Counted from the first letter of the stretch, positions 9,354 through 18,551 are shown. The stretch is DNA of 64,000 nt from Acetivibrio sp964564015 (GCA_964564015.1 CAZLZR010000018.1:10790-74789); one strand, 5' to 3'. Translations and numbers: made by a program. Notes: generated from the letters alone by a model not told the origin.

Positions 9354-11156
9354 ATGGGAGTTCTTACAAAAATTCTAAAACATACTTTATTCATAATTAC
9401 CATAGTTATTACCGGACTTTGTTTGTTTACTTTTATTTTGTCTTTAAATATAAACAATACCATTATGAACTCACATTATCACCAAAAACTTTTAATCAAA
9501 AATGATATTTATTCCTACGCCAACAAAGTTATTAGTACATCTATAGACGATGTCCTTGGCAGCTTGAAAAGCCAATCACCTAATTCAAGTGGGCAGCATG
9601 CCGAACTTTTTAAAATCCTTGAAAAATCAACTTCTCCTGAAATGATTAAAATGAATATTGATTTAATCACCGAACAGCTTTTCCAGTACTTCCGAGGGGA
9701 AAGAAAGTATCTCCCGGATCTTTATATAGATATGGATACATCAGTAATCAAAGATGAAGCCAGCAAAACTGACGACGCCAATTTAAACGATGCTTCAAAG
9801 GTATCCGGTCAAATAAAAAAAATAAATCTGCATGCTATTTTGTTGTCATTAAACAGAACAGATATATTGGATCAGTTAAACCTCGTAAAGTTTATATACT
9901 TTTTATTATCACATTTGACAGCCTTATCTATATTATCTGCTGCTTTAATGCTTTTAACAATTATACTGGTATTTCGAAAAACCAAGCCAATAATAAGGTG
10001 GTTTGTTTTAGCACTCACATTTTGCGGTATTTTTAATCTTGCCCTGTCAATAGCCTTGTTTGTATACTTTAATAAAATATTACCCGATAACATTTATCTG
10101 ATTAACGTGTATATTCCTATAAAGTCTGATTTAATTATATCCTATATAAATGATCTATTATTTCCATTATCATTTTTCTGCCTTATACTAGGAATAATTT
10201 TTCCTGTAGTTTCCTTATTGATTCACTCTTTTTATTCGAAACTTGCAAAAGTGGCCAGAGTTATAAAAGTACTTGCCTCCAAACTTCCATTAAAATCAAA
10301 AAGGGTACTGAAGTACGGAGTTATGACTTTTATTTTTGTATCTATATTATTCGGAATGGGTTATAACCTTTATGCGTTTAAAAGCGGTTACGACTCTAAC
10401 AGTTTTTCTAACGTGGTATCAAAGCTCACCAATTCAAATACAGTAACACAGGTAATATCCGCAAAAGATGATACTATATACACCCTTCAGGTAAAGCTTA
10501 TAGATAATACAACAAATCAACCTATACCCGAGATACAGGTCAGTGCCACTGGAAAATCTAAAACACCCGAAAAATATTTTAATATAGCTGGAATTACTGA
10601 CGAAGACGGTTCTACCAAGTTTACCCTTGGCCAGGGAACGTTCCATCTTAGTTTTTCTTCAGTCACATTTCTTAGTGATTACAACTTACCGTCACCTTTC
10701 TTTTATGAATTAAAAACAGCAGGAACTACAATTCTTACTATCAATCTTGATAAAAAAGAAATTGCCAAACCTGCAGATGGTATTGGTGAAATAGAAGTAC
10801 TCGATGAAAATAACATACCTATTGAAAATGTAGAGTTATATTTGGAAGATGAAATAATGCTTGAATCAGAACAAAACTCAGAACAAGACAAAGAAGAGGG
10901 TGACCATTCCTCTCTTGGTTCATCCGATGCTAAAAATGCAAAATACTATTCCATGACAAATAAAGAGGGTATTGCCGTTTTCAAAATACCACAGGGTACT
11001 TATCATACAGGATTCTCCGACTCAAAATTCCCTGAAGGTTATGTACTTCCGGAAGTATTTGAAATGAGTATTTCATCAGATTATGTTACCAGATATACAA
11101 TAAGAATTTCCAGGAAAAACGGAGATTCAACGGAACCACAGCCAGAAGATAATTAA
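9354..11156 (+). CDS. Membrane protein with two C-terminal beta-sandwich-type repeats
   Basis: Not recognised as a named family. The 600-residue protein has a hydrophobic helix at about 9-33, then about 150 polar residues. Hydrophobic segments follow near 182-206, 213-240, 262-296 and 322-343. The C-terminal 240 residues contain two similar modules, each with a strand-rich start (LIDNTTNQPIPEIQV; VLDENNIPIENVEL), an acidic turn plus Gly (TDEDGST; TNKEG), then QGTFHLSF or QGTYHTGF. This pattern resembles carboxypeptidase-regulatory-like or Cna-B-type folds found on surface proteins. The second module carries a Glu/Ser-rich insertion. AGGAGG precedes the ATG. The next gene follows on the same strand after 114 bases. 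A surface role is inference. Confidence 0.75.
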   Translation: MGVLTKILKHTLFIITIVITGLCLFTFILSLNINNTIMNSHYHQKLLIKNDIYSYANKVISTSIDDVLGSLKSQSPNSSGQHAELFKILEKSTSPEMIKMNIDLITEQLFQYFRGERKYLPDLYIDMDTSVIKDEASKTDDANLNDASKVSGQIKKINLHAILLSLNRTDILDQLNLVKFIYFLLSHLTALSILSAALMLLTIILVFRKTKPIIRWFVLALTFCGIFNLALSIALFVYFNKILPDNIYLINVYIPIKSDLIISYINDLLFPLSFFCLILGIIFPVVSLLIHSFYSKLAKVARVIKVLASKLPLKSKRVLKYGVMTFIFVSILFGMGYNLYAFKSGYDSNSFSNVVSKLTNSNTVTQVISAKDDTIYTLQVKLIDNTTNQPIPEIQVSATGKSKTPEKYFNIAGITDEDGSTKFTLGQGTFHLSFSSVTFLSDYNLPSPFFYELKTAGTTILTINLDKKEIAKPADGIGEIEVLDENNIPIENVELYLEDEIMLESEQNSEQDKEEGDHSSLGSSDAKNAKYYSMTNKEGIAVFKIPQGTYHTGFSDSKFPEGYVLPEVFEMSISSDYVTRYTIRISRKNGDSTEPQPEDN

Positions 11157-11270
11157 TGCCCTGTTACATACTCCTTCTCTCAAAAATCAGTGTAACAAAA
11201 CACATCAAATCTGAATAATATATAAGGTAACATAGTTATGTTAACAATCTGTTAAGAGGAGGAATTATAT

Positions 11271-11978
11271 ATGTTACCTTATTGCAGTTATCCGTTCGTT
11301 GCACAAAATACAGGTAATATCAACCAACCTACGACGTATTCTCCATATATGACACCGATGGTTAATCCTGTTTCACCTTATCAAAATCCAAATTTTGTTC
11401 CTTATGCACCCCAGACAATGCCGGCATTTCCAAATACCAACGGAGTCAGCCCGGTATTTGAAGATCTTGATAATGAAAATACTAATGACATATATTACCC
11501 TAATACACAGGAACGTCAACCAAATCCTGTGTTGAGTGACAATCCTGCGCAAACAAGCATAACACTGTTCAAAGAACTCACTGGTTACCCTAACTACGGT
11601 AACCCAAGTGGAAATGCAGACATACTGTACACAGGCAACAGAGGTACATGGAATTTCCAGGTACCGGCATTTTTATTGGTTCCGGGGAACTTAAGAGCGC
11701 AGATTGTAATCCGCGCGGTTCTCGATGACCATGAGAATGTACCGGTTAACCGGTATTCTGCACGGATAACAATTAACGGAACAGTTGTCCATACTGGAAG
11801 GCTTCAACTTGAACACGGTCGACCGGTAGGACAGAGATTTACCAACTGGAGAAATCTAACCTTTAACGTTTCGAATATTAGACGAAGCAACAGGGTTGTA
11901 ATTGAGAACACATCCAATGCAGGTGCTAATGACTGGATAGCTTTTGACTGGATGGAATTGAGATTTATACCAAGATAA
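11271..11978 (+). CDS. Unknown protein with Pro/Tyr/Asn-rich N-terminus and beta-rich C-terminal domain
   Basis: A 235-residue protein of no family I can name. Residues 1-95 are low complexity, rich in Pro, Asn, Tyr, Thr and Gln, with no signal peptide. Residues 100-235 look like a compact beta-sandwich (WNFQVPAFLLVPGNL, RYSARITINGTVV, NDWIAFDWMELRF), similar in character to galactose-binding-like or carbohydrate-binding folds. The Pro/Tyr-rich start without an export signal recalls spore coat proteins, which is only a guess. AGAGGAGG precedes the ATG. It may be co-transcribed with the upstream membrane protein, although inverted TAACATA/TATGTTA blocks in the 114-base gap could mark its own control. 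Confidence 0.7.
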   Translation: MLPYCSYPFVAQNTGNINQPTTYSPYMTPMVNPVSPYQNPNFVPYAPQTMPAFPNTNGVSPVFEDLDNENTNDIYYPNTQERQPNPVLSDNPAQTSITLFKELTGYPNYGNPSGNADILYTGNRGTWNFQVPAFLLVPGNLRAQIVIRAVLDDHENVPVNRYSARITINGTVVHTGRLQLEHGRPVGQRFTNWRNLTFNVSNIRRSNRVVIENTSNAGANDWIAFDWMELRFIPR

Positions 11979-12006
11979 AAAGGAAAAAGCTAATTTCTGA
12001 AACTAT

Positions 12007-12037
12007 AATTAGCTACGGCAACATGCCGTAGCTAATT
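12007..12037. terminator. Strong hairpin between convergent genes
   Basis: A perfect 14-base stem (AATTAGCTACGGCA and complement) with a 3-base loop, between the unknown beta-rich protein and trpB, which converge. A third AGCTAATT block at about 11989 could compete for the left arm. The hairpin and flank resemble the one at 3669. Confidence 0.7.
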
Positions 12038-12081
12038 AATTTAAATAATCTAAGAAATTCACATTATTTGATACATATTAA

Positions 12082-13446
12082 CTAACCTAAATTTGGTAGA
12101 TTTTTCATACTCTCCTTTACAGCGTCCTCAGAATAATCTATATCACTGAGGTTTCCTGCAAAGTAATTGTCATAAGCAGTCATATCAAAATATCCATGTC
12201 CACTCAAATTAAACAGAATTACCTTTGATTCACCTGACTCTTTACAACGCAACGCCTCATTTACAGCAGCCCTTACTGCATGAGAAGATTCAGGTGCCGG
12301 GATAATTCCTTCATTTTTTGCAAACATAACAGCTGCTTCAAATACAGATCTTTGTCCATATGCTTCTGCCTCAATAAGTCCATCAGCATACAACTGGCTT
12401 ATTATAGGTGAAACTCCATGATATCTCAATCCGCCTGCATGTATTCCTGAAGGTACAAAATCATGCCCTAAAGTATACATCTTGGTAATAGGACCAACTT
12501 TCGCAGTGTCACCATAGTCATAAGCAAAAGTACCCCTTGTCAAAGTTGGACATGCAGTAGGTTCAACCGCTACAGATCTTACCTTTTTGCCTTCAATTCT
12601 GTCCTTAACAAACGGAAACGCAAGGCCACCAAAGTTACTTCCACCACCACAGCAGGCATATACAACATCAGGATACTCATCGAGCATTTCGAGCTGTTTC
12701 TTTGCTTCAAGACCTATTATCGTCTGGTGAAGACAAACATGGTTCAATACGCTTCCTAATGCATAATTTGTATCACTATGCGTAGCAGCATCTTCACAAG
12801 CTTCACTTATAGCAATTCCCAAGCTTCCCGTGCAATCCGGATCTTTTTCAAGTATAGATCTTCCACAATTTGTAAGATTGCTTGGGCTTGGAATAACAGT
12901 CCCTCCAAAAGTCTGCATGAACGAACGTCTGTAAGGCTTCTGCTGATAGCTTACTTTAACCATATACACAGTACATTCGAGACCAAACTGACTACATGCA
13001 AGGCTCAATGCACTCCCCCACTGCCCTGCTCCTGTCTCAGTAGCTATCCTTTTTATACCTTCCGCCTTATTATAAAATACTTGAGGAAGAGCAGTATTCA
13101 ATTTATGACTTCCTGTAGCATTAGTTCCTTCATATTTATAATAAATTCTTGCAGGAGTATCTAAAAACTTTTCCAGTCCTTTTGCTCTGTAAAGAGGACT
13201 TGGTCTCCACTGACGATACATTTCACGAACTTCAACAGGAATGTCTATCCATCTTTCTTCCGATACTTCCTGTTTAATAACCTCATTTGGGAAAATAGCA
13301 TGCAACTCGTCAGGTGTAGCTTCTTTCAATGTCATTGCACTAAAATACGGTGCAGGCTTGTTAGGCATGTCCGCAACAATGTTATACCATTGCTTTGGAA
13401 TCTCACTCTCATCTAAAATCACCTTGACAAAATCCTTCTTACTCAT
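12082..13446 (-). CDS. trpB: Tryptophan synthase beta chain, TrpB2 type
   Basis: PLP enzyme joining indole and serine to make tryptophan. The extended N-terminus (about 95 residues before RPSPLYRAKGLE) marks the TrpB2 group, not the standard TrpB. The PLP lysine is in GTNATGSHKLNTA, and the phosphate-binding loop is CCGGGSNFGG. TrpB2 enzymes usually lack close pairing with TrpA and may recycle indole. Consistent with this, no trpA or other trp gene is nearby, and the gene stands alone on the minus strand. The ATG at 13446 has AGGAG at about eleven bases; the ATG three codons upstream is too close to that site. Confidence 0.93.
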   Translation of the reverse strand: MSKKDFVKVILDESEIPKQWYNIVADMPNKPAPYFSAMTLKEATPDELHAIFPNEVIKQEVSEERWIDIPVEVREMYRQWRPSPLYRAKGLEKFLDTPARIYYKYEGTNATGSHKLNTALPQVFYNKAEGIKRIATETGAGQWGSALSLACSQFGLECTVYMVKVSYQQKPYRRSFMQTFGGTVIPSPSNLTNCGRSILEKDPDCTGSLGIAISEACEDAATHSDTNYALGSVLNHVCLHQTIIGLEAKKQLEMLDEYPDVVYACCGGGSNFGGLAFPFVKDRIEGKKVRSVAVEPTACPTLTRGTFAYDYGDTAKVGPITKMYTLGHDFVPSGIHAGGLRYHGVSPIISQLYADGLIEAEAYGQRSVFEAAVMFAKNEGIIPAPESSHAVRAAVNEALRCKESGESKVILFNLSGHGYFDMTAYDNYFAGNLSDIDYSEDAVKESMKNLPNLG

Positions 13447-13584
13447 CTCACTCATCTCTCCTTATAACTACATTATTAGATAAAACCCCTTAATAAACAT
13501 TCTACTAAAAAAAACTACATTATTCAACAAAAAAAACTTTAAACAAGAATATAAAACAACCATAATTTCCTTAACATTAAAATA

Positions 13585-13617
13585 AGGATGTGACAACACA
13601 AGTCATTATCACATCCT
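13585..13617 (-). terminator. Terminator of the unknown 350-residue gene
   Basis: Stem AGGATGTGA with its complement and a 15-base loop, followed on the minus strand by TTATTTTAA. It lies 27 bases past the stop of the gene at 13644. Confidence 0.75.
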
Positions 13618-13643
13618 CTGCTTTAACTAATTTATCAGCTATA

Positions 13644-14696
13644 CTAAATCTTACATCTTAGAACACAAACTCTTTTCGTTCCTATATTCTGCCAATATTC
13701 CAAGTGTCCATCATCCTGCTTAAAGTTTTCAAAGGAATATTTGTTTGTTTTTACATATTCTACAATATCCTTTGAAAATAAAACATCCCAACCGTCTTCT
13801 TTTACTGATGGAAGCTTACTGAACGTAAACTCATCATACAATTGTTTGTACTCATCAAAAAGCAAAACCTTATAAGTCCTGCTACTATTCTTATATATTG
13901 CATACCAAGACCTTATTCTAATTATGTCCTCAACCAAAATATTTCTTTCTTCAATCAAAAGATTATGCAGTTTTTTATCAAGATAAAGCATCTTGAAGCT
14001 ATCCAAATAAGTATGTAAGGATTTTTTGTTATTAATATTCTTAAAATTCTTAAGCGATACTTTAAGGAAGTCTGGCTTATCATTCTTAAATAGCACAAGG
14101 GTTGCTTCGTCTTTGCTTAAATACCAGATTTCATTATCATCCATATGTATAACATCGCCGGTCAAATTCTTTTCGTTAAATATAGGGTACAAGAACGGTT
14201 CATCGTCAAAAAACTTTACACGCCTGATAGCAACATCATTAGCCTCTTTAACAGTAACAGTACATGGCTCACCCCAGATATCACGGTCTATAATGACCAT
14301 TCTTCCAGCACCTGTAGTGTAAATATAATTCTTTTTGCTTGAAAAGGATAAGTCCTTTTTATCAATACCTAAAACTCTTTCAAGATTCCTAATCTTATCC
14401 TTCTTTAATGAATTCAAAAAACTAGTAGCCCTTCCAGAACTCTGCTGTATACTATCTATTAAATTATCTTTCAAACTTTTTGAAAGTGTAACTACACCTT
14501 CCTTGCTCTTTTCCGATTGTACAGGCGATACATTTGAGGCAACCTCATTAGTAGCCTTTCCGGCTTCATTATTTCCTTTTTCTTCAGCTTGCGCTCTTCT
14601 TTTTTCAGTTGAACCCGAAGATGCAGCCAAAATATCTTCCGGAAGCAAATTAATATCTTTCATGGTCACTCTCAAAACGTCTTTTTTATTATCCAT
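13644..14696 (-). CDS. Hypothetical protein, unknown family
   Basis: A 350-residue soluble protein I do not recognise. It has no signal peptide or membrane segment. The first 75 residues are polar and disordered-looking (Ala, Glu, Lys, Ser), ending in a probable helix near 70-110 (SLKDNLIDSIQQSSGRATSF). From about 118 on it is mixed alpha/beta, with many aromatic and charged residues and repeated short strands (YIYTTGAGRMVIIDRD, NEIWYLSKDEATLVLF). It could be a spore or housekeeping protein; nothing settles this. AGGGGTGG lies before the ATG, and a terminator follows. It is a single-gene unit upstream of, and divergent from, the c-di-GMP-controlled cellulase. Confidence 0.7.
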   Translation of the reverse strand: MDNKKDVLRVTMKDINLLPEDILAASSGSTEKRRAQAEEKGNNEAGKATNEVASNVSPVQSEKSKEGVVTLSKSLKDNLIDSIQQSSGRATSFLNSLKKDKIRNLERVLGIDKKDLSFSSKKNYIYTTGAGRMVIIDRDIWGEPCTVTVKEANDVAIRRVKFFDDEPFLYPIFNEKNLTGDVIHMDDNEIWYLSKDEATLVLFKNDKPDFLKVSLKNFKNINNKKSLHTYLDSFKMLYLDKKLHNLLIEERNILVEDIIRIRSWYAIYKNSSRTYKVLLFDEYKQLYDEFTFSKLPSVKEDGWDVLFSKDIVEYVKTNKYSFENFKQDDGHLEYWQNIGTKRVCVLRCKI

Positions 14697-15013
14697 GAAA
14701 CCACCCCTTAAATTTAAACAAACGAAACAACATAGATATGATTAAACACTAAATACATATTATACTTATGTCATATTACATAATAATTATAACTGATATC
14801 ATAAAAAATGCCAATACCTTTACAAAATAAAATCCCAAGAGATATTGTAAAAATATAGATACAAAGCACAGGGCCCGGCAGTTCATATAAGTATTAATTT
14901 TTCCAGTTATATTGAAAAGTTATTAAAATACGCTCACTATGTTCCTATAATTTATAAATATTTTAATATTTTAGAAATTGGTAATTTTGTCCTATCCTAG
15001 TACTAACGACCCA

Positions 15014-15042
15014 TTACAATATATACCATGCTATGCTATAAT
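15014..15042 (+). promoter_or_regulatory. Sigma-A-type promoter for the GH5 transcript
   Basis: TTACAA (15014-15019), a 17-base spacer and a perfect TATAAT (15037-15042). This places the transcript start about ten bases ahead of the riboswitch, which supports both calls. Confidence 0.7.
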
Positions 15043-15061
15043 AAAAAATATATTAACAAAA

Positions 15062-15152
15062 CATCGTTCGAAATGGCAAATCTGGTGAAAACCAGTGACG
15101 CAGAGCTACGGGTCTAAGGTCTTTGACTAGGACAGCCGAGTCGCCGAAAATG
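15062..15152 (+). ncRNA. Cyclic di-GMP-I riboswitch (GEMM motif)
   Basis: The leader of the GH5 cellulase carries the GEMM hallmarks in order: GGCAAA, a short stem CTGG capped by a GAAA-type loop, GTGACGCAGAGC, GGGTCTAAGG, a variable stem, and CCGAGTCGCC. The base before CAAA is G, as in c-di-GMP binders, rather than the A of cGAMP-sensing variants; I aligned this by eye. Weak outer pairing (ATCGTT with AATGAT) could close P1. Downstream, GCCGAAAATGATA can pair with TATTTTTTTGGC, an alternative stem that would break the 3' side of the aptamer. Whether ligand turns expression on or off is not clear. Confidence 0.88.
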
Positions 15153-15249
15153 ATAGTTTTATTTTTTTGGCTCTTCAACAAGCTTATTTTTTAAGACCTC
15201 TTCCGAATGAGTATTTGTTAGTATTGGAAATTTGAAGGGAGAGAATGTT

Positions 15250-17547
15250 ATGAACAACGCAAAAAGAATTTTTGCAGTATTAGCTATCTTTGTTTTTCTT
15301 TTCTCATTTGTTTTCACTTTTATCTTATCTACTCCAAGTGCTGCTTCAATCCCAACCCCATGGCTTCATGTCGACGGTAAATATATAAAAGACCCCGGAG
15401 GTAACACAGTAGTACTAAGGGGTGTATCCCTTATTGACATCGGTGCTATCGAACACCAAGGGGCTTTCAGAGGCAGAAAAACTGCTGTCGACCTCATTAA
15501 CATGGCTACTGACGAATCCGATGGCTGGTATTCCAGAGTAGTCAGACTTCCTGTTTATCCTGGTGCTATAGACGGAGAAGCCGGATGGACTAACTGTTGG
15601 TATAATGGCAAATTAAACAACTCATATTTTGACGATCATCTCGAAGCTGCAGTTCAGGCATGTATTTCAAAAGGCGTGTATTGTATAATTGACTGGCACT
15701 ACATCGATACCTATTCCGACAAAGACACACAGACGAGAGATTTCTGGACCTTTATAGCAAACAAGTATAAAGATACTCCAAATGTTATCTTCGAATTATT
15801 TAACGAACCCACATACCCTGATGATTGGGATACATGGAGAACTACTGCTCAGGGTTGGGTTGACATGATACGCACAATAGCACCAAACAATCTTATTATC
15901 GTAGGTGGTCCAAGGTGGTCACAAAATCTTGGTCAAGCTGCTTCAAAACCTATAACAGGTGGCAACATTGTTTACAGTGCGCACTATTATCCTACCCATG
16001 GAGGAGCCGGAGCATGGGATCCAAACTTCGGTAATGCAGCAAATTCAGTTCCTTTCTTAAATACCGAATGGGGCTTCCAACATGATGGTGATTCCATCAC
16101 TTCCGGCACTGTAAGTAGTTACGGAAATGCCTATAAGAATTATTTGGACACTAAGGGTATAAGCTGGACTGCATGGACCTTTGACAACGATTATAAACCT
16201 ATTATGTTCTCGACCCGTGTTCCAACATGGGATCTCGCAGGTTCGCCAAACAATAGCAGCGGAGATTCAACATATAATGATCATATGGGACAGTTTGTAA
16301 AAGACTGGCTGTATGAAAAAAGGAACAGCAATATTCCATCCGGAAGCTCTGCAACTGCTACCGTAACCGCAACTGCTGCTCCAACTCCAACAAAAACAGT
16401 AGCGATAACTGCAACACCTGTTCCTACAATTGTTGCATCACCTACATCACAATCATCCAATGGAAGTTTGAAAATTCAAATGTACAATGGAGATTTATCA
16501 CCTTCAACAAACGGCTTGACTCCAAAGTTTAAACTGATAAATAACAGTTCATCCGCAATCAATCTGTCAAATGTTAAAATAAGGTACTACTATACCACAG
16601 AAGGCTCTACTGCACAATCCTATAATAATGATTATGCAATGGTTGGAAATTCAAACGTAAACGGAACTTTCACCACCATGAGTTCTCCAGTGTCTGGTGC
16701 AGACTGCTATTTGGAAATCGCATTTTCATCAGGTGCCGGTACACTGGCAGCCGGTTCAAATACTGAAATACATGCAAGAATCAACAAGAATGATTGGTCT
16801 AGCTATACCCAAACAGGAGACTATTCCTTTAACCCAACAGCCACATCCTTTGCTGATACAAATAAAGTGACGGTTTATCTGTCAGGAACTTTACAATGGG
16901 GTACTGAACCCTCGGGCAGCGGAACTGTTGTTACTCCTACTCCTGCTAAAACTGCTACTCCTACACCAACTAAAACCGCTACTCCTACACCGATTGTTAC
17001 CCCTACTCCAACTAAAGCAGCTACTCCCACACCAATTGTTACCCCTACTCCAACTAAAGCAGCTACTCCCACACCTACTTCAGGGTCATCCAGCGGAAGC
17101 TTGAGTGTACAGATGTTCAATGGCAACACAACATCTTCAACAAACGGTTTAACTCCTAAGTTCAAAATAACAAATACAGGTTCGTCATCAATTGATCTTT
17201 CAAAAGTAAAAATAAGATATTACTATACTGTTGACGGTTCAGTTTCACAAGCATTTAATGTTGATTATGCTATGGTTGGGAGCTCTAACTTAAATGGATC
17301 TTTCATAAGTATGAGTTCTCCAACTTCAACTGCAGACAATTACCTTGAAATCAGCTTTACATCAGGGGCAGGGAATCTTGCTGCTGGCGCCAGCACTGAA
17401 ATACATACAAGAATAAATAAAAGCGACTGGTCTAACTATAATCAATCTAATGATTATTCCTTCAATTCTTCAGCAACTAATTTTGCTGACTGGTCTAAAA
17501 TAACAGTGTATATATCCGGTACCAAAGTAAGCGGTTCTGAGCCGTAA
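15250..17547 (+). CDS. Secreted GH5 cellulase with two CBM3 modules
   Basis: A 765-residue extracellular endoglucanase-type enzyme. The signal peptide is about residues 1-34, ending TPSAAS. The GH5 domain spans about 38-360 with acid/base Glu186 in ELFNEP and nucleophile Glu273 in NTEWGF. A Pro/Thr linker leads to a first CBM3 (405-554), a PTPT linker (555-615) and a second CBM3 (616-765). Both CBM3 modules keep the Trp of NDWS/SDWS and the Arg of ARINK/TRINK, but replace the usual Trp-Cys-Asp-His stretch with NDYAM or VDYAM. There is no dockerin, so the enzyme is free. The ATG at 15250 follows AAGGGAGAG; a TTG 18 bases upstream lies within that site. It is expressed behind a c-di-GMP riboswitch. 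Confidence 0.93.
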   Translation: MNNAKRIFAVLAIFVFLFSFVFTFILSTPSAASIPTPWLHVDGKYIKDPGGNTVVLRGVSLIDIGAIEHQGAFRGRKTAVDLINMATDESDGWYSRVVRLPVYPGAIDGEAGWTNCWYNGKLNNSYFDDHLEAAVQACISKGVYCIIDWHYIDTYSDKDTQTRDFWTFIANKYKDTPNVIFELFNEPTYPDDWDTWRTTAQGWVDMIRTIAPNNLIIVGGPRWSQNLGQAASKPITGGNIVYSAHYYPTHGGAGAWDPNFGNAANSVPFLNTEWGFQHDGDSITSGTVSSYGNAYKNYLDTKGISWTAWTFDNDYKPIMFSTRVPTWDLAGSPNNSSGDSTYNDHMGQFVKDWLYEKRNSNIPSGSSATATVTATAAPTPTKTVAITATPVPTIVASPTSQSSNGSLKIQMYNGDLSPSTNGLTPKFKLINNSSSAINLSNVKIRYYYTTEGSTAQSYNNDYAMVGNSNVNGTFTTMSSPVSGADCYLEIAFSSGAGTLAAGSNTEIHARINKNDWSSYTQTGDYSFNPTATSFADTNKVTVYLSGTLQWGTEPSGSGTVVTPTPAKTATPTPTKTATPTPIVTPTPTKAATPTPIVTPTPTKAATPTPTSGSSSGSLSVQMFNGNTTSSTNGLTPKFKITNTGSSSIDLSKVKIRYYYTVDGSVSQAFNVDYAMVGSSNLNGSFISMSSPTSTADNYLEISFTSGAGNLAAGASTEIHTRINKSDWSNYNQSNDYSFNSSATNFADWSKITVYISGTKVSGSEP
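16993..17076 (+). repeat. Two 42-bp tandem repeats in the PTPT linker
   Basis: Two adjacent 42-base units (16993-17034 and 17035-17076) that differ only at the last base. Each encodes the 14-residue linker segment IVTPTPTKAATPTP. Such near-identical units could expand or contract by slippage or recombination. Confidence 0.85.
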
Positions 17548-17569
17548 AGTCAATTACAATTCTATAAAC

Positions 17570-17622
17570 AGGGAGCTGCTGCAAAACTACATTTAATGTA
17601 GGGAGCAGAGCTCCCTTTTTTA
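17570..17622 (+). terminator. Rho-independent terminator of the GH5 gene
   Basis: A long stem beginning AGGGAGCT (17570-17577) and closing AGCTCCCT (17609-17616), with inner CTACAT/ATGTAG pairing, followed by six or more T. Confidence 0.93.
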
Positions 17623-17675
17623 ATGCCTGAGAAAGTACATTTCTTTCCGGCATCAAAAAAGTCTACCAAAGGTTT

Positions 17676-18071
17676 TCAGGACTTTTGGCCTGTATTCTCA
17701 AAATTTTTTCCCGCCACCTTTTGTTTGTCCTTTCTAACTATTTCACAAATACCGAGTATCAAAAGAAAAACCCCAAAATTTTTTTTTAATACAGAGCCAG
17801 GCAGGCTGATTGCAAGATGAGATCCAATATATGCACCTAACAGTCCGAAAATTATTATTGGAATTGCCGCTTTAAAATCAATTTGCTTATTCTTTATATG
17901 TACTATCAGTGCAATAACAGCTGTAGGAATAAAAAATATCAGATTAACACTCTGGGCAACATGTTGATCAGGATTTGCAAATATAACCAGTGCCGGAATT
18001 AAAATCGTCCCTCCGCCTATTCCCATTCCACTAATTATTCCTGAAACAAGTCCAATAAGAAAAAGTATCAT
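17676..18071 (-). CDS. Half-length TauE/SafE family membrane protein (second of pair)
   Basis: A 131-residue membrane protein with about four hydrophobic segments. It carries the TauE/SafE signature near its N-terminus: GLVSGIISGMGIGGGTILIPAL is a close match to the first half-repeat of the family. Full-length members have about 250 residues with two such halves; this protein is one half. GGAGGAG precedes the ATG. Its partner half lies 129 bases upstream on the same strand. Together they could assemble as a two-subunit transporter for an organosulfur, sulfite or other small anion, but the substrate is unknown. The C-terminus is a charged tail. Confidence 0.82.
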   Translation of the reverse strand: MILFLIGLVSGIISGMGIGGGTILIPALVIFANPDQHVAQSVNLIFFIPTAVIALIVHIKNKQIDFKAAIPIIIFGLLGAYIGSHLAISLPGSVLKKNFGVFLLILGICEIVRKDKQKVAGKNFENTGQKS

Positions 18072-18200
18072 AACTCCTCCGCTCTACGCGTTTCAATAAA
18101 TTCTTTGTTCCATCTTACAGTTCACATGTTTTAATTAAACACAGCTCACATAATCTATTTTTTGAAACATATATTTTAAAGTCTTCTCGAAATACATTTA

Positions 18201-18551
18201 TTACAATATCATTCTTACAGCAGCAGCAATCATAAATACGGCGAATATTTTCCTTAATATGCGTGAAGGACATATATTAAGAAGCTTAGCACCTATATAA
18301 CCGCCAATAACCCCACCAATAATCACTTTAACCGTCAGTTCCCAATTGATAAAATTGTTAGTTATGTAGAGAGCCGCACTTACAACGGTCAATGGCAAAA
18401 TGATTGAAATTGCAGTGGCATGAGCTTTATGCTCTTCTTCTTTTAAAAGCAATATCATGGCAGGAACAGCTATTGTTCCGCCTCCCGAGCCAAAAAGTCC
18501 GTTTGCCAGACCTGTTGCCAACCCTATAAGTATAAACTTTATATATTTCAT
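18201..18551 (-). CDS. Half-length TauE/SafE family membrane protein (first of pair)
   Basis: A 116-residue protein with the equivalent half-repeat (GLATGLANGLFGSGGGTIAVPA) and about four hydrophobic segments. It is transcribed first of the pair. GGAGGG is placed before the ATG. Both halves start with the same glycine-rich re-entrant-looking motif, so the pair resembles a split version of the normal two-repeat protein rather than one gene broken by a frameshift: each has its own ribosome binding site and start, and the second has its own N-terminal motif. Confidence 0.82.
   Translation of the reverse strand: MKYIKFILIGLATGLANGLFGSGGGTIAVPAMILLLKEEEHKAHATAISIILPLTVVSAALYITNNFINWELTVKVIIGGVIGGYIGAKLLNICPSRILRKIFAVFMIAAAVRMIL

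Noticed and set aside
15062..15152. cGAMP-sensing GEMM variant
   Set aside because: The position that is A in cGAMP-sensing forms appears to be G here, by eye alignment.
15250..17547. Dockerin or cellulosomal signal in the two cellulases
   Set aside because: No duplicated calcium-binding dockerin segment is present at either C-terminus; both end in CBM3.
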